From: Sinonovacula constricta
Lineage: Eukaryota > Mollusca > Bivalvia > Cardiida > Solecurtidae
Length of the DNA stretch: 64,000 nt
Direction: 5' to 3'
Assembly: GCA_007844125.1 (NCBI GenBank)
Contig: CM017558.1
Location: forward strand, 56,808,702-56,872,701
In this document: positions 57,158-64,000 of the stretch, piece by piece
How positions within the stretch are numbered: position 1 is the stretch's first letter
How the letters are laid out: each line of letters starts with the position of its first letter
Program-made: the position numbers and the translations under genes
The notes under the pieces: model-generated
Told to the model about the DNA's origin: nothing
Seen by the model: only the letters and a program-made list of their open reading frames with translations
Database searches by the model: none

Positions 57158-60100
57158 GTGAGCACGCATTACGCCGTCCAATATTGCTATATAGTGCCAA
57201 TAATGGCTCTTTTATTTTCGTTTCTTCCATTTCTAAGTTGAATATCGAAATCGAAAAGTGCGTGTTCCATTGTTTTTATAGATTATTTTAACTCATTTTT
57301 ATTACATTTTCCCTTTCATAACAGAGTATTTCACGAGATCTAAGCTTTCTGGAAATACTACAATAAAATATTTCACGGGATTATTGTAGCTGTCGTGGTT
57401 TCTGTAATGACAACTGCTCTAAAGTTATATATATGGAATTGTGGATATTACACTATAAAGTACGACAGAATTTACATTTATTATTTTTATTAATGTTAGA
57501 TTAAACCTTGTTTTAATATATTTTAATATAAAATACATTAACACGTATTGTTTATAAATGTATACATAGATTGCGCAGTTGGTTACTATGGTAACTGTAG
57601 TCAACTTTGCGGCAACTGTACCGAAGGACAATCATGTGATCAAGTGGATGGAAGCTGTCCTGGTGGATGCTTACCAGGTTACAAAGGATATACCTGTCAC
57701 GAAGGTGAACTCGTCTTTAGAAAAACTAATACTTATGTTGTGTGTGTTTCTCGCTGTTGCTTCAAATTAATTTAAACATTTTATCTTTGCTGTTAATTTG
57801 TTTTATCCCTAAACCTTACTGCACGTGCTCAGTTTTACCTTGATCCCTTTTAAAGACCACCAAAGTATTTCACAAAACATAATTCACAAAATTTAGTTTA
57901 AGCAACCCCGTGATCATGTTTAGCTTTTACATGAGGGTATTGGTGTTTTATAATGTGAACCGGGTCAATATGGTAACAACTGTTCGGAGATGTGCGGAAG
58001 AAGCTAGTCGTCAATCACCTGACCGGATATTGTCCAGGAAGTTGTGGATCTGGGTATAAAGGCGACAAACGCCACGAAGGTACACATATATCATAGTCAT
58101 AAGCGTGCGTAGATTATCCAATTAACCATGTAAAGCACTTTTAGCCAGCCTACGTCGGCAGTACCTATCTAAAGAATTATTAGACATAAGAAACAGAGGT
58201 GTTAACTTTGTAACCAACAATGCATTACCGTCTGCTGAATATACAATACACCGGATTACCAAACACAAGCCTCAATATTTCAGTTTTGTACTGAGTTTCC
58301 TTTGATGTGTCAGTATTAATGTGATGAGTTTTGTCTACATTTTATGTATACGATATAACTTAAGTAATCTTGGTTGTTCCCTGGATTGCCGGACAAAATC
58401 AGTAAACAATAAAAAACGAGAAAGGCCGATAGTGAACACGTAATATATGAAAAAGGTCGAGATATGGGTCTATTTAATCCACTTTTATCTTCCTTTTACA
58501 ACTTAACAAAGTCAAAATGCTTCCGTTTAATTAACACAAGTTTTAATATAAAATAAATACAGCAGATGCAATATGTAATTCATTTCTATTTTTAATTACT
58601 TTTATAATGCGCGCGGAGAAGGGCCAAATTGTGATGGTGCTCAACATTTTTGTGTTTTTGTACAAAATTTGGAACTGTTTTGGACTTTGAATTAGATATT
58701 TGGATGTATAAAGGTACATATTTCGTGAATTCTAATTTATTTGCCAAACTGCAGAAAACACTTTGTTAGAAAAAAAACTCAAGCCAAGCCATATCAATTA
58801 AAAATGGCACGCGATGCCGGAAAATGAATGTGTCGGGTTTGCTATTTATTGTTAAATGACTCATCACGGATTTGTTCTTACTTTAACATTTGGCTTGCAA
58901 AAAGAATACCCTTGTCAAATGTATTTTCAAAATTTGGTGTATGTTGCAATGCTCATATGACTTTGTCATATATTGTTTTAGATTAAACGCGTTCGTGACC
59001 TTGTGTTTAAAACTCTGAAGTAACCATAAAGTGAGACAGTTGAAATGAAACGACGCCTTGCAACGCGTATAGTGGAGAGTTTGGAAAACAAGCCTACCAG
59101 TGGCATATTAACTTACATCGGTGCTGGATGGTGCTCCATTCGATGACCTTAAAATTTTTTTAAGCATGCCAAAGACTACACACTTTGATCAAAACAAGAC
59201 AAGAAGCTTAAAATACCAAGAAATAGACGGGTTAAAATCGATGATTACAGATTTGCGAGTTGATGTTTTATCCGTCACAGTGGAAAATAAAGTGAAAGTA
59301 ATGTGTAACCCGATGCACAAAGTAAACAAAGAGAATACTCAATCCATTATACAGATCGAACATACAATAAACGAGTGCGTCAGATTAATCCAGTGTGTAC
59401 TGTGTGGAAGATGCACTGGCGTTGTAAGCATACAGAGCAAACTGAAAACGCTAAAAGCCTTCATGTGTTCGAGATATGTAGATACAGAGAAAAACATTAA
59501 GCCCTTGAAAAACTATAAAGATAAGGACGACCTAGTTGTCTCCCATGAATGCAATAGGGATTTTGCTATTGCCCATTGTGTCGACAAATAATGCGACCTA
59601 ATGTTGAAATACGTCAAACCATTGAGGATGGTGCGTATGGGATGACGATGGCGTCATGTGATGAGCCAGAAGAGAGCATAATGCTATCCCTGTATCCGAC
59701 CAAAGTTTTGTTGTCAGTAGTCAGGGAGGACGTGCCGGTGGCAAATGGTCGTTCCTGCGCAACACCGACGATCTCTAATCCTAGAATGTACTCTTTCTCT
59801 ATTGATGGGAATAACAACTGCCCCCCGACTTCCAGAGGTTCACCTCCAGAGTGCCGTATAATGCCGTTGCGTCAGAAAATAAAATTCCAAGTCCAAGGGT
59901 ACCACCATCCACTTAACCGAGAGAGTCCGACAGGGTCAACATACCGGTAGTCAATGAATCCGCTAGCCATAACAACAAGGAGTCACGTGGACACTACACT
60001 CTTAGTCACGTAAATCGGCATATAATGTTCATACGTTCACCATTAGGCTGATAATAAATTCGGTGATAGCTAAGAAGATTGTATTAAATACGTACGCAAG

Positions 60101-62908
60101 AGAACAGAACTTTTATATTGAGGGCTTTTTACGATCTGTGAATGGTGACTCTTAATTCCAATAGGAGGAGGCGTGCTATTAAAGCGACACACATATTTAT
60201 TTACCGACCAGAGTACCGTGAGACTGCAATCATCCGTCTCAACGTAGAAGCAGATAGCTCTGAAGAGGTACATGGCCGAGTTTCTTGCCTCGTGGTATTA
60301 TCTGTAGACCCTGGCTGAGTAAATTCAAAAGAAACACCTTTACTTAGAGTAAAATGACCAACACAGGTGATAGATATGAGATATGGACATAACTTACAAG
60401 GGATATTTTAAGCATGAATACCATATTTATTCGACTGTCATTTTTTCTTGATATTTCAATGTTTAACATCAAATTGTGCACTTGGAACCGCACAGGAATA
60501 ATGACTAGTGCTCTTGAAAATGATTAATATGAGAATCAAATTATTCCCTCTAGCATTTTTCATTATCTCATTGTTACTCCCGTAACGTAATTTTGTACAT
60601 CTTATGTAACCATTTTAAGTCATCTTGGATGTTCTCTGAAATACTGCCGAAAATCTGTATCTTAAAATGAGAAAGGCCGATGGAGGTTACATAACATTCG
60701 GGAAGTCGTGATGTGGGTCTGTTTAGTCTACTTTCATCTTTATTTCGCAAATGAACAACAGGTAATAGGTATTTATATTTATTTCACACAAGTAACTAAG
60801 TCGTTATAAAACAGCAGATGCAGTGTGCATTCATGTCTACAGTATGGAATTAAAAAGTAACTAAAGTACACTCTTAACTTATATATAATATTGCCTCGCT
60901 CTTTTTTAATAAGTATTTTATATGTAAACGAGGGATTTACAATCACGTCATAACAGAGAAACTGACTAGGAGCCTTTTTCATAATAGCGCATACTAATGA
61001 TTTATTTATACGGATGAAATCTCTGCTATTTTAAACTGTTTACGTGATTTGCTCCTGTAATTATATTTTTATTTCGCTAGGACTTAAGCGATGCCCTTTT
61101 AAGAAACTGGTTCGTTAAAAACATGCTTGATTTTATTAACTTTATAAAGCAATTTATAAAAATATTAACCTATTTAAGATAGCTGTATGATAATATCTAT
61201 GATGTTTCATGCATAGTGACATATGTTCTAAATTATATCTAGCTATTTAAAATATAGAATTATATTTATATAGTATTTTATCGAGTATCAGCGTTGTATA
61301 ATATAGAATAGATTATCCTATCGTTTTTAAGAATATATTATTTTTTGTTTCAGAATGTCATCCTGGCACATACGGTAAAGACTGTTCCCAATTCTGCGGT
61401 CAGTGTTTTGAAAACGAAATATGCCATCATATTAACGGTACCTGCTTCAAAGGTTGTACTGGGGACTTCTACGGAATCCTTTGTAAAGCAAGTCAGTAGT
61501 AGGAAACCAATTCAGTTGATAACTATTTATTTACATGTTTCTATTTAAACTTCATGTTTAGGTTAAGAAGAGTAAGCACACTGTGACAGATGTAAAAATA
61601 TCTTCGTTAACCATCATAAAATATGCGATACTGTAGCTTAATACAAACCTCAAACTAATGTGTTTCAAAAGGTTATTTTTCGGCAAGATTTTGAAGCGTA
61701 AAAATGAAAATGTGTCAGGTAATGCAATTGCGACACTAACATTTTTAATTAATAAGTCATTACAATATATATTTTTTAAACTAGAGGCTATTCCAGATGC
61801 ATCGGTACTAATAGCTCGATGTTGATTGATCTACATTGAGTTATTTCCACTATTTAAAGTATCTTTATCCTAGGACATCCTAAGAACGGAGCTGCAGACG
61901 ATCAAGGTTCCCACATGGCGACTGTTGCGGTGTCGGTCAGTGTATGTGCCGCAGCTGCTGCTGTCACTGCCATCGTCACTGTGCGTGTTATGAAAAGAAA
62001 ACGCATGCTAATGTCAAGGTACTGTGTATCTGCTTTAATACAACCTTTCTCTATTATTAACTTAAACTTCTATCTTTATATACGAAACATAAACACAATA
62101 TGTTTGTATTTATTTATACATAGATAAAGTCATCTATGATCTATCCTTATATACACTAAAGTTTATTAAACTAGAATATAGAATGATAATTTACCTATGA
62201 TTAAATACATGTAGCAGGAACGAGTCTACTTACGAAAGTACCAGTGTGGCATGCGCACGAATATGAATCTGCTTACTCCGTACTAGACAACACTCATAAC
62301 TATGTAGTTACATTTAGACATAACATTTTGTGAATCTCTTGGAATAACATTTTAAATTGTTTCGCGATAACACGTGCTGTTGTTCGCATTTTACCATACT
62401 GATATAGAAAAAAAACGACTTTATACAATATTAGCTTATCAACAGGACTGAATTACATTGACAGTAAAATGGACCTTTTAACGTTTGTTTTCTGACGTGT
62501 GTGTTTACTGAAAATCCACCTAAGAGCAAGTCTTTTTAAAATGCAGTAAACGGAAACATCTTTTTGAAGCTAACTTAACGATTCGTAGATTATTGCTATA
62601 AAAATTAAGTTTTAAATGTGAGTCATTGACTGTTTTTACATGTTATCTACTTATCGAGTAAACTATGTTATAGATAATTTTGGCTTCTTAATTAATTCAA
62701 CTTAAATGCTGGAAGTTTAGTATTCATAGTTATAGAAAAAATTTCCATATTTAATGCAATGTCCATTGGTTTGAGCTTTGAAAACCTTATTAAGTAACCC
62801 AGCCCTTTTGCAGATGGATGTTCTAAGGCGGTAACTGTTGGGTTTGCACTATCACTGTTTTCTTGTAACTTTTACAATATTTCAGATACAGATAACACAA
62901 ACACGTGA
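57023..62908 (+). CDS. headless receptor cassette (copy 3), tail frameshifted
   Basis: Six exons at 57023-57157, 57570-57704, 61354-61491, 61874-62018, 62218-62303 and 62886-62908. The EGF and TM exons are intact (one change, CDQV to CDHV, in the first). The tail exon has one extra A (TACGAAAGTACC), giving a stop at 62,264-62,266 and loss of the YSVL motif; its donor is weakened from GTAAGT to GTAGTT. If real, the product would have a truncated cytoplasmic tail. Confidence 0.5.
57570..57704 (+). CDS. EGF-like exon (copy 3 of exon 6)
   Basis: Same protein sequence as 29,274-29,408. Confidence 0.75.
57957..58079 (+). pseudogene. degenerate EGF exon (copy 3)
   Basis: As copy 1 but with three more bases (GGAAGAAGCTAG), still stopped and frameshifted. 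Confidence 0.7.
59121..59591 (+). CDS. unrecognised 156-aa intronic ORF (copy 3)
   Basis: Predicted protein identical to copies 1 and 2, although other parts of copy 3 carry indels. Confidence 0.35.
   Translation: MLDGAPFDDLKIFLSMPKTTHFDQNKTRSLKYQEIDGLKSMITDLRVDVLSVTVENKVKVMCNPMHKVNKENTQSIIQIEHTINECVRLIQCVLCGRCTGVVSIQSKLKTLKAFMCSRYVDTEKNIKPLKNYKDKDDLVVSHECNRDFAIAHCVDK
59576..59950 (+). CDS. unrecognised 124-aa intronic ORF (copy 3)
   Basis: Predicted protein identical to copies 1 and 2. Confidence 0.3.
   Translation: MCRQIMRPNVEIRQTIEDGAYGMTMASCDEPEESIMLSLYPTKVLLSVVREDVPVANGRSCATPTISNPRMYSFSIDGNNNCPPTSRGSPPECRIMPLRQKIKFQVQGYHHPLNRESPTGSTYR
61354..61491 (+). CDS. EGF-like exon (copy 3 of exon 7)
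   Basis: Same protein sequence and splice sites as 33,062-33,199. Confidence 0.75.
61874..62018 (+). CDS. transmembrane exon (copy 3 of exon 8)
   Basis: Same protein sequence as 33,584-33,728. Confidence 0.75.
62218..62303 (+). pseudogene. frameshifted cytoplasmic-tail exon (copy 3 of exon 9)
   Basis: One inserted A near the start and one deleted T near the end leave the length at 86 nt but put nearly all of it out of frame, with TGA at 62,264-62,266. Could be a sequencing error. Confidence 0.6.
62886..62908 (+). CDS. terminal exon (copy 3 of exon 10)
   Basis: Three bases shorter than in copy 1 (ATACAGATAAC for ATACTACAGATAAC), still in frame to TGA. Confidence 0.45.
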
Positions 62909-63390
62909 TTTAATGAAAATACAAACGAAAGCGCAGATGTCAGCACAAGCTGGTCTATGTTTTATGTATCTACTTTGTGTATGTGTTTCCTAAATCGTTG
63001 GTAAATGTCTGAATTCATAGCATATGTAAAATGTTAAGTTTCTTAAATATTCACGTGCAAAATCTTATACGACTTAAATATAAAATGTAAAATTTATATG
63101 CGGCTATTATGTGAATGAGATGAATGTAAATGTAAAAAAGTGTTCGACTTTATATATACTATAAATCCACTGATTCAGTATGCCATACACCAACAGAATT
63201 TCCAATAAGGCTTGCATAACATTTTTCCTTTCAAACCATAAGGCAAAAGATCTTTGGAAAAATAAGGTAATTTGTACAAATTAATTAAAGTATATCTTGT
63301 ACAGAAGACTGATTAATAGCGATTCAATCCTCATTCAACCCTACCTGGTCGTAAAGTACAATGTTACTACATTAGAAATGTAGAAATTTT

Positions 63391-63480
63391 CAGTGGTGCA
63401 GCCAGTAAAGTACTGGATTGCCATATAAGATGACCCAGCCAGCTAGGAATTTTACACGAACGTTTTGCTTTCGAAGATAT
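63391..63480 (+). repeat. SINE-like fragment (copy 3)
   Basis: Duplicate of 35,115-35,205. Confidence 0.3.
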
Positions 63481-64000
63481 TTTCGACTTTATGGTTAAAC
63501 ACGTATATTTCGGGCCAATCTAAACCGTATTTATTATATGCGACGTATGATAAAGTTCTTGCCTTGTATATCATATGGAAAAGTGTCGTCAGATATAACC
63601 AAGCAATGATAGTTGTAATGTGACTGTCCTCTGTCCGTCTCAAGACTTTGTGATAAAGTTGCATACTTTCCTAACGACAACGAAAATATGTCACTTTTTA
63701 TTATGCACATATAATCAGCATACAATTTCCATATTATTAGTTATAATGCAGTCACGATTGTACAGTGTATTTACAGTGCTTGTCGATTAAAATAGCATTT
63801 CACAATGGATATCGTAACAACTTGAAGCCAGTAAGCATACTACATATTGTCTTTTGTTTTTGTAACACGTCAACAATAGGAGGTGAAGAGATAAAATACA
63901 TGGCAAAGTAGTATTTTTATACTCATCGTGACCAACTTACTGTTTTTGAAAACAAGTATAAAATTAAAGTAAACCATGATACCACATAGGTTGAAGTTAT

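Larger units (their letters stand above)
55081..64000. repeat. 14.17-kb tandem unit, copy 3 (cut by window end)
   Basis: 8,920 bp, ending at the position equivalent to about 35,730 of copy 1. It has many more small indels than copy 2, often loss of 1-3 bases in short tandem motifs (for example GCACACTG for GCACACGACTG at the start), and a patch of clustered substitutions at about 56,720-57,230. Confidence 0.97.

Overview
This window is animal nuclear DNA. It is AT-rich and mostly non-coding. It has short exons with GT..AG introns, tRNA-derived SINEs, relics of several DNA transposons and a solo LTR. There are no operons and no bacterial-style genes. The lectin-plus-EGF receptor gene and the SINE and transposon mix fit a lophotrochozoan, most likely a bivalve mollusc; this is inference, because no species-specific marker was identified.

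Layout. Positions 1-23,400 are gene-poor. They hold several SINE-like elements, fragments of an aspartylglucosaminidase (AGA) gene on the + strand (exons at 6,683, 9,371 and about 10,107), a 53-bp x4 minisatellite (10,384), a 731-bp solo LTR (13,480-14,210), a pogo/Tigger-type transposase relic (15,280-15,880), a tRNA-Ser/Leu-like SINE (18,394), and a terminal-inverted-repeat element with a second 408-bp MITE inside it (21,921-23,086).

Positions 23,475-34,632 (+) hold the best-supported gene: a type I membrane receptor reconstructed from ten exons. In order it has a signal peptide, an F5/8C/fucolectin-like domain (two exons), four 8-cysteine EGF-like repeats (one exon each, all phase 1), a transmembrane exon and a short tyrosine-containing tail. 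The ten exons sum to 1,326 nt, exactly 441 codons plus stop, with every intron phase matching.

The dominant feature is a 14.17-kb tandem duplication: 26,749-40,915, 40,916-55,080 and 55,081 to beyond the window end. Each unit carries, in order, a Tc1 transposase relic (-), a SINE (-), a dead EGF exon, two live EGF exons, a degenerate EGF exon, an unrecognised intronic ORF pair, a live EGF exon, the TM, tail and terminal exons, and a 3' flank. Where complete (copies 1 and 2), the unit also carries decayed minus-strand exons and a hAT-like terminus. Only copy 1 sits behind the signal-peptide and lectin exons. Copies 2 and 3 are therefore headless EGF-TM cassettes that could work only if spliced to the upstream head, or else are dead. 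Copies 1 and 2 differ mainly by single bases and homopolymer indels. Copy 3 is more divergent and has a frameshift in the tail exon. An assembly artefact must be excluded, but a patch of real substitutions in copy 3 argues that at least that copy is genuine.
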